DNA from: Acipenser ruthenus
Lineage: Eukaryota; Chordata; Actinopteri; Acipenseriformes; Acipenseridae
DNA: 64,000 nt
Assembly (NCBI RefSeq): GCF_902713425.1
Contig: NC_081217.1
Span: 19,756,659-19,820,658, forward strand
Reading direction: 5' to 3'
The notes beneath the pieces are model-generated. The model saw nothing but the letters and a program-made list of their open reading frames with translations. It was not told where the DNA came from and searched no databases. Position numbers and translations under genes: made by a program. Each line of letters begins with the position of its first letter. The stretch's first letter is position 1. Positions 47,676 through 57,770 of this stretch are shown here, piece after piece.

Positions 47676-47839
47676 GGGTTTATTTTAAAGATCTGAACCA
47701 TGTCAGATCTTAATGCCACCACCCTAACATTATGTCTTGTTTGCTCTTGCAGGACTTGAGGAAGGTGGACATCTCCAGCAAGCGCAACCTGTGGAAGAAC
47801 AGATCCGAGAGCTCCTCTGCTTCTCCCTCAAAGAGATAG
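38602..47839 (+). CDS. lad1: Ladinin-1, 13 coding exons
   Basis: Epithelial actin/keratin-associated protein, originally an anchoring-filament antigen. Exons: 38602-38639, 41190-41324, 42383-42803, 43215-43297, 44044-44191, 44579-44629, 45357-45400, 45720-45777, 46419-46465, 46719-46785, 46999-47133, 47243-47332, 47753-47839; 1404 nt, 467 aa (human about 517). N-terminus MSISRKNWSALSSLTRQWTV then EDEEE matches human MAVSRKDWSALSSLARQRTL. Exon 3: LEMLKTRDERRKKR and Glu/Gly/Gln/Arg tandem repeats. C-terminal part: EEKLERLAMA, FADEVARKRGVFERE, ISERINRWISKTQ, SSKRNLWKN. LSP1, the 11p15.5 paralogue, fits much less well. Exons 7-8 and 9-10 are duplicates of each other. The chain is mostly charged and low-complexity, with no signal peptide or membrane segment. 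Confidence 0.92.
38800..38985 (+). repeat. Degenerate dispersed repeat, copy 2
   Basis: GTTTTCCCATGCTTTCCCCA...GGCATTTACCATAGTTTACA...AGCTTGTATAAGGGGAC, related to about 38088-38245. Lies in lad1 intron 1. Confidence 0.5.
39305..39343. repeat. (AT)n microsatellite in lad1 intron 1
   Basis: Perfect TA run of about 39 bp. Confidence 0.9.
40032..40078. repeat. (AT)n microsatellite in lad1 intron 1
   Basis: Perfect AT run of about 47 bp. Confidence 0.9.
42561..42722 (+). repeat. In-frame coding tandem repeats in lad1 exon 3
   Basis: A 33-nt unit (11 aa, VEAEGEGQRGR) starts at 42561 and 42594. A 45-nt unit (15 aa, with ESKAQREGQGGR) starts at 42642 and 42687. Both periods are multiples of three, and the reading frame stays open throughout. 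Confidence 0.9.
42966..43017. repeat. (ATT)n microsatellite in lad1 intron 3
   Basis: Perfect ATT run without an attached SINE body. A (GT)n tract follows at about 43126-43146. Confidence 0.9.
43747..43985 (+). mobile_element. V-SINE-like element, plus sense
   Basis: Essentially full length and the clearest copy for orientation: A-box region AGTGGTTAGGGCTTTGGACT, B box GGTTCAATCC, core CCTTGAGCAAGGTACTTTAC, then GTAAGTCGCCCTGGATAAGG and (TAA)n. Lies in lad1 intron 4. Confidence 0.88.
44766..45057 (-). mobile_element. V-SINE-like element, minus sense
   Basis: Same family as 33449-33692 and 43747-43985, in lad1 intron 6. It has a duplicated ACATTATTTTTACATAC body segment, also seen in the 36889 copy, which suggests a shared subfamily. 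Confidence 0.88.
47580..47672. repeat. (GGGA)n/(GA)n tract in lad1 intron 12
   Basis: GGGA repeats grade into a pure GA run of about 50 bp on the plus strand. Confidence 0.9.
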
Positions 47840-48340
47840 AGTGACCCTGTAAGCTCTTTGACATTTTTCTAGGTGAAATCAGGACAAGTAGACAAAAGCT
47901 ATGCATGATATTTGTCTGGGTTACTTTCAGTGCTAAATCATCCATGAGTACTCAGTCACAAGAATGCGAAGGCAAGACTAAGTCAAGTAAACAATTTAGT
48001 TTTTGGCTAGTACCATATTCAGTGTACTTTCAGTGGTGGCCGACCTCAGGGGGCAGAGATACAGTAAAGCAACAGTGACTAGTTTACAATGTAAAATGTA
48101 CCCTGTTGCAGAGTTTTCAGTGCATGTGTGAGCATTTAAGAATTATTGAAATTAAAAGAAAACTGTACAATATACTGTTCAATGCAAAAGCTGTATTGTT
48201 GAAAATAAATGTGCAAAAACAAAAACAAAACCAAACTATACATAACTTGATATTATTCTGTTATATTATATATTATTCAGGGAAATAATATATATAAAAT
48301 TGTACAATTTTATTTATTTATTTTATTTTATTTTTTCCAG

Positions 48341-48716
48341 AAGAGGTTCTGCAAACCAACAACTCCTTCAAAAAGTGAAGAAAACATGTGAAGTCAAGAA
48401 AAGCATTTATTGCAAGGGGTATTCGTAAAGATCATTTTATCATTGTTTTCTGGGTTATTTTAGTGTATGGTAAAGAGCTATTTTACATGACTGATCGTTT
48501 TTTTCTGATAATATTTTTAATGTAGGTTCATTCTGAAGTGAGTGGACATTTTCACACGCTGATTTTCAGATTATAAAAACTCCAAATGAAATGATAAACA
48601 AAGAGAAGAAGCTTCCTGCTCTTTTGTTGATTCTGACAGACATTCAAAACGTGTTTTTCCCTGTTTTACCCAAGATGTTTGTATTATTTCAAAATAAAAG
48701 TTATTTTCTGTAGTTG
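48341..48716 (+). other. lad1 terminal 3'-UTR exon and poly(A) signal
   Basis: A donor (CCCTGTAAGC, GT at 47849) lies ten bases after the stop. An acceptor (TTTTTTCCAG) ends at 48340. AATAAA at 48693-48698 would end the message near 48716. This gives one spliced 3'-UTR exon of about 375 bases. Confidence 0.65.
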
Positions 48717-49400
48717 AAGCCCTGTACTTTGTCTGCTATGCTTACTAACAGCAAAAAGGTTTTAATCTAAAGGTTTAATAAAATAGGATATTAAACAGGT
48801 AAGACATTCCTAGTCTTTGAAATGAAAAAAAAACATGTTAAATGAGATACAAAAGACATTGAGAGTGCTTTAAAGACCTTGAAATATATTGCTTGGTTGT
48901 TTGGTTTTAGATTTGTAAAATGTTACCTCTTTCAAGAAACAGATCATTAAAGACCAGAGTAAACACTTGAAAATATGCCCCGAAGGCTCTTCAAGAGCGT
49001 TACCCTTGTAAAGACAAACTTTTTTTTTTTATATAAAAATATATTAAACATCTATAATGAAATGTTTTGTCTGTGATGCGGAATGTAGAATGTACATACA
49101 TTCTAAAATAGAATCTTGTTCAACTGGATGATAACAGCAAGTTGTGCTTCTAAATCTGGTACATGTTAACATCCCACAAGGGAAAACAAATAGTTCAAGA
49201 ATGGAGTTAGACACTGGTGCTCTCCCTGTCTTTCTTGTCTCATTCTACAATAATGCCTGCATTGTGCTGGGGACACACAGCGAAGTGTGTAACTGTGTTT
49301 TCAAGCCTTTTTTGGGAGACTCGATGGCTGGTTGGTCACACTGACACCTGGATTAAAAATAGGATCCCTGTACCCTTATCCTCAGCATCACTACCCCCAC

Positions 49401-49527
49401 CAATTGAGAGTCAGACAATTGTCACGTGACCCAACCCGTCTTTAAAAATTCTGGAGTTTGGAATGTACGGATACACTGGGAAAGAATAGCTATAGAAACA
49501 TTGACCCTTTCCAGCTTGCTTCTTCAG
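49401..49527 (+). promoter_or_regulatory. Candidate tnnt2 promoter and noncoding exon 1
   Basis: Three E-boxes (CAATTG 49401, CAATTG 49416, CACGTG 49423) precede a TATA/MEF2-like TTTAAAAATT (49441) and an inverted MCAT core GGAATG (49460). A noncoding exon ends CTTGCTTCTTCAG at 49527 before GTAAGT. E-box, MEF2 and MCAT sites are known in avian and mammalian cardiac troponin T promoters. The intergenic gap from the lad1 poly(A) site is only about 0.7 kb. Confidence 0.45.
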
Positions 49528-50090
49528 GTAAGTCTACACTTGTATAACTCTCATTGTTCTGCAGTAGTGGGTTTAAAAAAGAAGACGTCATCTGAAAAGA
49601 AAGGGAGTTGTTTTATACCTTTATTAGATTAATATATCAATTAAATATATGTGTAATTTAACTGATTACCATACTGATTAACTCCCTGTATCAGACTGGA
49701 GTACAAATATACTATACATTTTCTACCAGTTTCCTGGAAGAAGGCACATCGTGACATCCAGCGCTACATTTTCATACAGGTTAGGGTCCTCACATAATAT
49801 TAATTGGAACATCACTTGGAAACAGTATTAAAGGGTTTCAAGCTACCGGCTGATGAGTTGTGATGGTTTAAAACATAGTTGTGTGCTGTTTTAAGAAAAT
49901 GAGGTTAACCAGTTTAAAAATAATTTGACTACTTTCTGTATGTACTTGTACTTATATAATTTAAGACAATATTTACTGTACAACAAAATCATATGCAAAT
50001 GTTATGTTTCTCTAAAAAAGGGTCCAAACAGATAAACTCTAGAACACACTTAATCAAGGTGCTGCTTTTTGGTGTTACAGAAAAATGACC

Positions 50091-50322
50091 TACAGCTCTG
50101 GCCAAAAGTTTTGTAGCACCCTATAGAATTAATTCAGTTTGCTTCATAAAGTGGAATGAGACCTGCAGAATAATGTTACGTTAACATATTGAATTACATA
50201 CTGCTTTGTAGTTTTCCATATACTTCACAAAAAACGGACACAAATTGAAAAATGTGACATGAAATACTGTACGACTATTATGGCGACTTTGGCGATACCA
50301 CTTTTGAGATGCCACAGCTGTA
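50091..50322. mobile_element. Tc1/mariner-like MITE
   Basis: TACAGCTCTGGCCAAAAGTT starts at 50091 and an inverted, more diverged end GCCACAGCTGTA closes at 50322, with TA at both edges. The inside (TTGCTTCATAAAGT, AATAATGTTACGTTAACATA, ATGAAATACTGT) matches the reverse complement of the element at 63581-63901. No coding capacity. Lies in tnnt2 intron 1. Confidence 0.8.
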
Positions 50323-51213
50323 CAGTAGTAAATTAATAAATGGTAACCACTGTGTAACTGTTATTCTTAGTTAATGTACCTGTATCATGAAGTACACAAT
50401 ATTAAAGGTATCTTGATACAAACACACCTTTGATCTCAAATGGCAGTGCAAATTTGCTTGTATAAATAATTGCTGTAACTCAGGGGTCTGGCGTTTGAGC
50501 TACAATGTGTCTCTGCTGTGTGGAGCAGAAGAATGCCTGTAATGTATGCTATGAGCTTCCAAAGAGATCACTAGAGCACAGAACAGCATGCACTGCTTAG
50601 CCTCATTCAACACCTCTTTATTAGCCTGTGACCACAATGCACACTATGTCATGCCTCGTACACTAGATAATTATTACCCCCTTCAACCTGTAGGAAAAGG
50701 GGTGAGAATCCACTCTTTGCAATACATCTTATGAACTGGGGAGAAGGCGTTTTTCTGAAGCTTGATTCAACATCTCAAATAAAGCCCCCTTGTTGAGGTG
50801 TCTAGGAATCTGGTCTAGTGGATAAAACAGCAGGGATATAGAATTGACAGTATGTCAAGGAGCCAAAACCCTTTCCTTATCAAATAGGGCTGGTTCTGTA
50901 ATACAATCGAACTGCAGCACAAGGGCAAGTACAGTATGAGCCACTGGCAGAATAATATCAAGAATAGCATGAATCATCACGCTGGTAATCCATTGAAGTA
51001 CCATGGTACCATATCACCACGATTGTCAGACCACAATATTGGTTCCTGATCTATCGTGTTGGCATTGCTGGTGACGCTGTGGTCTGCTCAGCTTTCCTCA
51101 GCGTAATACAATATCCTGAACTCCAAAGAGACGCACTATCACTGTTCAAGCTGTTACGTGTATTCATTGATATGGCTGTACTGGTGTATTTAGTTGCAGG
51201 TCCATATCTGAAG

Positions 51214-51459
51214 ATGTCTGACACAGAGGAAGTAATTGAGGAGTATGAGTAAGTGAATCTATATGTGTCTCACTGAACACTACAGGGTATGAGAGAGTAA
51301 TGTCCCACATGATGGTTTACTTATGTAAGAATCTTATAAACCCTTACAGCGTATCAACGCTATTGGAGATTCCTGTAAAACTGCAAAATGGAGCATGATA
51401 TTTTAGTAGACCATGTAACCTATTTTATTCTTTGTCTTTCAGGGAGCAGGAAGGTATGC

Positions 51460-51528
<69 letters not shown>

Positions 51529-54500
51529 CTCCCTGTATATAATAGAGAGAGGTGTGATTTATGATTGATTTCTGTTTGCTTTTTGCCTATAACAGAGGAA
51601 GAAGCAATTGAAGGTATGTACGCAATTTCATATCTTAAAGGGCTGAACTGTGTTCTGTGAACTCACTTATATGCACTGCTATGGTGCCTGGCATCTGCAT
51701 GCTCAAACAATGCTGCCATTCTCGGAAATAACCTCGAGGAGCGATGATGAGAGAGGCAGCTGCTTGTATAACACCAGGAAGGGAAAACGACCTCTGTAGT
51801 CGTCACAGGGAGACCAAGCATGGTCGTTACTAGACTGTCATTCTGAGTAAAGTCTGAAAGCTTTGAGCTGGTACTCATTGCAGCTCTGACAATCTCTGCC
51901 CAGTATAATCAGCCGTACAGAGCCAGATTTTTAAAGTAAGGTGGAAATTTTGATCAGACTTCTGCTTAAATCCTCAAATCCTGTAGGAACTACTAAATGG
52001 TAAAGGGATACCAATGCATGAAGCATGCAAAATAAGTAGAGGTGGTATTGTGCAGTATGGTATGGTTCTGTTATTCTTCAGATCCAGTATTTCATTTGAA
52101 TCACATGTGATTGTAGCTGCCCTGAATACAATTCATATCTGCTTGCTCTCTCACTGTATTCCTGCTGCTGCACACAGAAGAAGACGAGGAGTTGATGAAG
52201 GAGCAGGAAGAAGGTACGGATTTCAAATGTCAAATATCAAATATCAATGCACATCAAACACTGTCAGGAACTCTTCTCATAAGGATCATCATTCAGTAAT
52301 AACCATCATTTTATATCATTTTACTACAAAGACCTGGCCGTAGATTTTAAAACCCCCACACCTGCTTTTATCAGATGTGACCCTCCAAAACATCATCTTT
52401 AATCTTTTCTTTTTACTACAGTTTGTTCTATCTTGGCCTTACCACCTGATTAATCCACTTAACAACACTTCACGACTCCTATAAAGAGTTCATGAAAATC
52501 TGTTTACAGATACAGTGTTTTTTTAATGACGGTAGTTCAGGCTGGTTTTCATTTGTAATTGAAAAACAAATGATCTCATGGAAGCGCTATATGAACTTCA
52601 TCGCATTGTATTGCATTTTATTTACTGCATTCAGAGGTGGAGGAAGAAGCAGCCGAAGGAGAGGAGGAGGAGACAGTAGAAGAGAAAGAGGCTCGGGAAA
52701 AAAGCAAGGAAGGTGAGGAAGAGAAATCAGGGACATTTCTGAGACTATTGCTAAAGAAACCAACAACAGTCTAGAACTGGTTTAAAATTCCACACTGACT
52801 TACAACAGACTTTGAACCTTCCATTTACTAACTCAAAAGCTTAAGGATCATGCATTTTTAAAAATGGGTAGTATTCTTTACTTGTCTCTCATCTACGGCT
52901 TTGGAACTGTGTGGGTTCCAAAAAATGCTGTTTACCTGAGTGAAATTCAGTATAACGATTGTCCACCAGATGTTGCTACTTCCTAAATGAACTCCCAGGA
53001 GAGCTGTGATACTGACGTGTTTCTCCATATAGAAACAGCCCTCTTTGGTGAGGTGTCATTGTATTTAGTACTGACTTGTTCTTTCCAGCATTCCAGCCCT
53101 TATCACAGTCCTTCAAGTATCATATCTGCTGTCTAAATCAGGCTCTGCTTCAGCTCCTCTGCCCCGGACTCCATCAACAGACTCACTCAAATACCAGACG
53201 CTCTTCAGATAATAAGGGCCTCATCAAGTCTGTTTGCTCCAGGGTCTGCTGTAACTGTAAACCTCACCAGTTTAAGACAGATCATGTCTCATTTGACTTG
53301 CTTGTTTTAGAAAGCGTTCATTTTAACACTCCTTAGAGAAAGGAAATGACAAAGCTCACTCCTAAGGGGTGTTATGACCCTGGCATCCATGCACTGAAGC
53401 AATGTTACAAACTTGCTAAGAAACCGCTCCATTACTAACATTGCCTTTTCCGTTTTGCTAAACAGCTCATGACAAGAAGGCTGTTTATAATGACATTGCG
53501 TTGACTAAGGGGTTAAATATGTATGTGTCATGAAAAGGTGTGGTTCATATTCCCAGAAACCAGGGGCTCGTTTCTATACGCACTTACGATCTGGCAAGTA
53601 CAGCAGAATATGCTACATCCAAAATCTTTTTACATTCCATTTACTGAACATCCAGATAATCTGCGACCACAAACTCATTATTAGAAATGTGGTGACTAAG
53701 TGGCCGGGTGCCACATATTATGCATTTACCAAAATATTGCCCAGCAATGTACTGCGGCAATAGTACAGTGATCAACGATATCATCCACTGGGCTGCATTC
53801 TGCTAGAGCTGGAGTATCACATCCCCCCTCAGTGACAGACGTCCCCAGTAACTGAATCCCCCTCTCTTCGTCAGCAGAGTGTGGGTAGCTTGGTGACAGG
53901 CCTCCGTCGTTTTTCTCACTGTCACACTTTCACTGCTGGTGTTTTTACGGGTCACGCTGCTATAGCCAGTCCATTTGTTTGGCCTGCAACCATGTTATTC
54001 CTTCACTAGCAGAACTCATTCTGTTTGCAATTTCGGTCCATTTTCTTTTCTTTTTGGCAATAGCGGTTACACGGTTGTTCAGTTTAGAAAATTATAAATC
54101 ACTACTTTCGTCTTCTTTCAGAAGAACCTGCTAGCCCTGCTGAAAATGCATCCTTTTACCTGCTGTTTGAGATGCCATTCTCATCGTCTCCTAACACACC
54201 CAACAACTCCTCGATTAATTATGATTTTTATAGTGTGACTTCTAATCTGTCACATGTCTTCTGATGTAATAATTAGCATTACACATGGGATCCTTGTGCT
54301 GCGTGATTAATGCATCTTCAGATAATACGGCATTGCTAGCTGACCTGTCATTTAGAAACACGACACCAACACCCATTCGAGTGGGTTATATAGAAACTGG
54401 TGATAACTGATCAAATTGGCTGGTGATAAGTGTTCTCAAGACGTATCATAACTGAAGTTACAACCTTGCAATATAGAAACGAGCCCCAGGACTTGTTCCA

Positions 54501-57500
54501 AAGCTTCATTAACATTCAAAAGGAACATGAACATAAACATAAACTGACTAAAATAGTCCATAATGTTTGTAGAAATCCCTTTTAAAATAATCAAGACAAG
54601 GATAACAAGTTTGGTTTGCACGGATTTTTATTTTCTTTAGATGCTGGAGAGGAACAGGAAGAAGAAGGAGAAGGTATAGAGACATGTTACGGTTGTTTTT
54701 TAATTGAATAGAGAGTTGTAATCTTTTTTATGAACACATTTATAATCATTCTTTTTATTTTGTTGATACAGGAGTTTGACAATGAGTTCAGTTCTAGTCT
54801 CCTGCCATTGAAATATGTAACGTTGGCTAATTTAGCCAAAGACACATTAGCTAGCCTATGTTAAATGTGTCTATGGTAGACAGAAAGAACCTAAGAGCAG
54901 CTCCTGAACTCAGGGGAATCTTAACAGACTTAGCGAAACATTTTAAGGTAATGGGACAGTTAAAAAAAAAAAACTGGAAAAAAATGAACTTGTCATTAAG
55001 AATTCTAGAATTGGACATGCTTTTTTTCAAGTGAAGTAGTCTGATTTAAATTCAATTTTCTTCTTTGTTTGTTTAATGAAAATCAGAAGAGGCCAAGCCC
55101 AAACCAAAGTAAGTATAACATTAACATCATTGTGCTTGCAATCATCATTGGAATTGAAATGTTTGAATAATTATAATATGTAATTAACAAGATGCAATAA
55201 CATCTGATAACCTTTGCAGGTCTACTGTCTACTAGTACTAGCACAGTATGTCAACTGGTCTTGTCCTTTGTTTTGTGAGCATTGCTGTCCCTTTTTAAAG
55301 ATTTCTTCAAATACTAAAGGTAACACATTAATACGTCTCTCCAGCAGACTCTTTATGCCCAACCTCGTGCCTCTCAAAATCCCTGATGGAGAGAAAGTTG
55401 ACTTTGATGTGAGTATTTCGATTGTTTGTCGCTTCTGTTAAACCTGTTCATTCAGTCGATCAGTCACCCCAAATATAAGAGTATATAAGAAAATGTTAAA
55501 TAAACCACAGATGGGATCTAGGTTTAACGGCTAAGCTTGGGGTGCTGCTGTAAATTGTACAAGCACAGTATTGTACTATATAAAGCCCTTACTTAATTCA
55601 CTGTTTTCAATTTGTTTGATGTGTAAGTACGCTTGTCTCTCCTCTCTCCTCTCTCTACTCTCTTCTCTCTCCTCTCTGTCCTCTCTCCTCTCTGCTCTCT
55701 TCTCTCTCCTCTCTCCTCTCTCTTCTCCTCTCTGTCCTCTCTCCTCTCTCCTCTCTGTCCTCTCTCCTCTGCTCTCTTCTCTCTCCTCTCTCCTCTCTCC
55801 TCTCCTCCCTGTCCTTTCTCCTCTCTCCTCTCTGTCCTCTGTCCTCTCTGCTCTCTCCTCTCTCCTCTCTGTCCTCTCATTCCTCTCTCCTCTCAGGATA
55901 TCCACCGGAAGCGGATGGAGAAGGACCTGAACGAGCTGCAGACCCTCATAGTGGCGCACTTCGAGAACCGCAAGAAGGAGGAGGAGGAGCTCATGAGCCT
56001 GAAGGATAGAATGGTGAGCCCTGCAGATTCACTACCGCCTATTGTATCTCTGTTGGCCATGTAGACAACCCACTCTCCTTTTCTAAAAATGCTTTTCTCT
56101 CACCCTCAGGAGCAACGTCGGTCAGAGAGAGCTGAGCAGTTGAGAATCCGGACCGAGAGAGAGAAGGAACGCCAGAACAGGTTTGCTGTAAGTATATCAA
56201 TGTGATGACCATATTATAACGATTTTCTTCCTACAGTTACAAGGTTTGTACAACGGGGGGCACTGTGTGTTAAATACATTTTTTTACATGAGTCTTACTT
56301 TTGTATATCCACATTCAACAGCATATATAAAAAAGTGTGGTTATGTTTTTGCCAAGATACAGTATGCAGCAAAGTGTTGTACAGCATAGTAAAAGACCAG
56401 GGAAACTATGGTGAAAATGCTGGCAAGCATGGGAAATGAAAGTCAAGTACTGAAGAAAAAAGAAAAAAAAACATGCTGGGTTGTATTACATAAAAGCACA
56501 ATATAAATTGCAGACTAACTGGGTCAAAGTTTAGGTGAAAAGAAATCCGCCCTTTTCTGCCTGTGTTTCTAGGAGGAGAAAGCGAGGAAGGAGGAAGAGG
56601 AGGATTTGAAGAGAGCCACTGAAGACGCCAAAAAGAAGAAGGTTCTGTCCAGCGTGCACTTCGGAGGCTACCTGCAGAAGGTAAAGGAGTGCTGTCAGGG
56701 ACTCCAGGTGTGCTGGACTCTATATGAACTGCGCTCTGCTGAACATCCACCAACCTGTAGGGTCGTCTGAATACTTAGAGGACATTTGCATAACTCTGTA
56801 TTTCACGCATGCATAAAAAAGCATTAGGATAAATGTGTTAAAGGAAAGTATAGGTAGTTTGGTCATTAGTTATAAGAGGATATATACAATCTATAGCCAT
56901 GCTTAAGTGCTACCGGAGTTGTGTAGTGATTATAACATTGGGATTTCAGTTCTTCACAGTCTGATATTGCTTATAACATTCTTTATAACGCTTGTATAGA
57001 TGCGTTCGTTGTTATTATTTATTTTGCTAAAACACAAACCCTAAAATGATTAAGACTTTAGGAATTCTGAGGGTGGATTTAGTGTTTAATGCTGAAAAAA
57101 AATGAATTTAGGATTTTCAACGCAGTTAGAAAACTACAGTGTGCTGCAATCCTGATCAGGCCGGCCCCCTGACAAAACAACACTGGTATAATTGCAGACA
57201 GAGAGGAGGACAGGAAAGAAACAGACTGAGAGAGAAAAGAAGAAGAAGATCCTGAGCGACCGGCGCAAGTCGCTGGACATCGATCATCTGAATGAGGAGA
57301 AACTGAAGTAAGTCAATCACGGGACAAGATTAATGAAGGTCTTCACATTACAGGGTTTAAAAACAGCAGCAAGCAGCCTAGGAACCCTTTTCAAATCCCT
57401 GATCAATAAGTACCATCTACTTATCAAACCTGTTTATTTTCATCATAGTTGTGAAGGGAAAACTATCAGTAATGATATAAAACTAGTACCATATACAGAA

Positions 57501-57694
57501 GTTGGGCTTTTCAGCTTTTAAACGAACTAGTTTGGACCTGTATATACACCTTCATACTATTTAACACATTTACTTACAACAGAATGATTTTATCAGGGAA
57601 ATAGCTTTGTCAAACACAGATTGTTGAGCTTCATAACAGAATTGTGCGCTAAGTGCAAATATTAGTGTCACTTCATGTGGTTAATGTGCCTATA

Positions 57695-57770
<76 letters not shown>

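Noticed and set aside
38602-47839. lad1 gene as LSP1 (the 11p15.5 paralogue)
   Set aside because: The N-terminus (SRKNWSALSSLTRQ) and the C-terminal segments FADEVARKRGVFERE and ISERINRWISKTQ match ladinin-1; LSP1 shares only the EDEEE and SKKSLW-type motifs.
54132-54175. Extra tnnt2 exon starting AAGAACCTGC
   Set aside because: Good acceptor but no donor in a compatible phase, and it lies inside an inverted-repeat element.
55571-56064. Long Ser/Leu-rich and Arg/Glu-rich frames through the CTCT array
   Set aside because: They are translations of a simple repeat; the part after 55897 is the real tnnt2 exon in its own frame.
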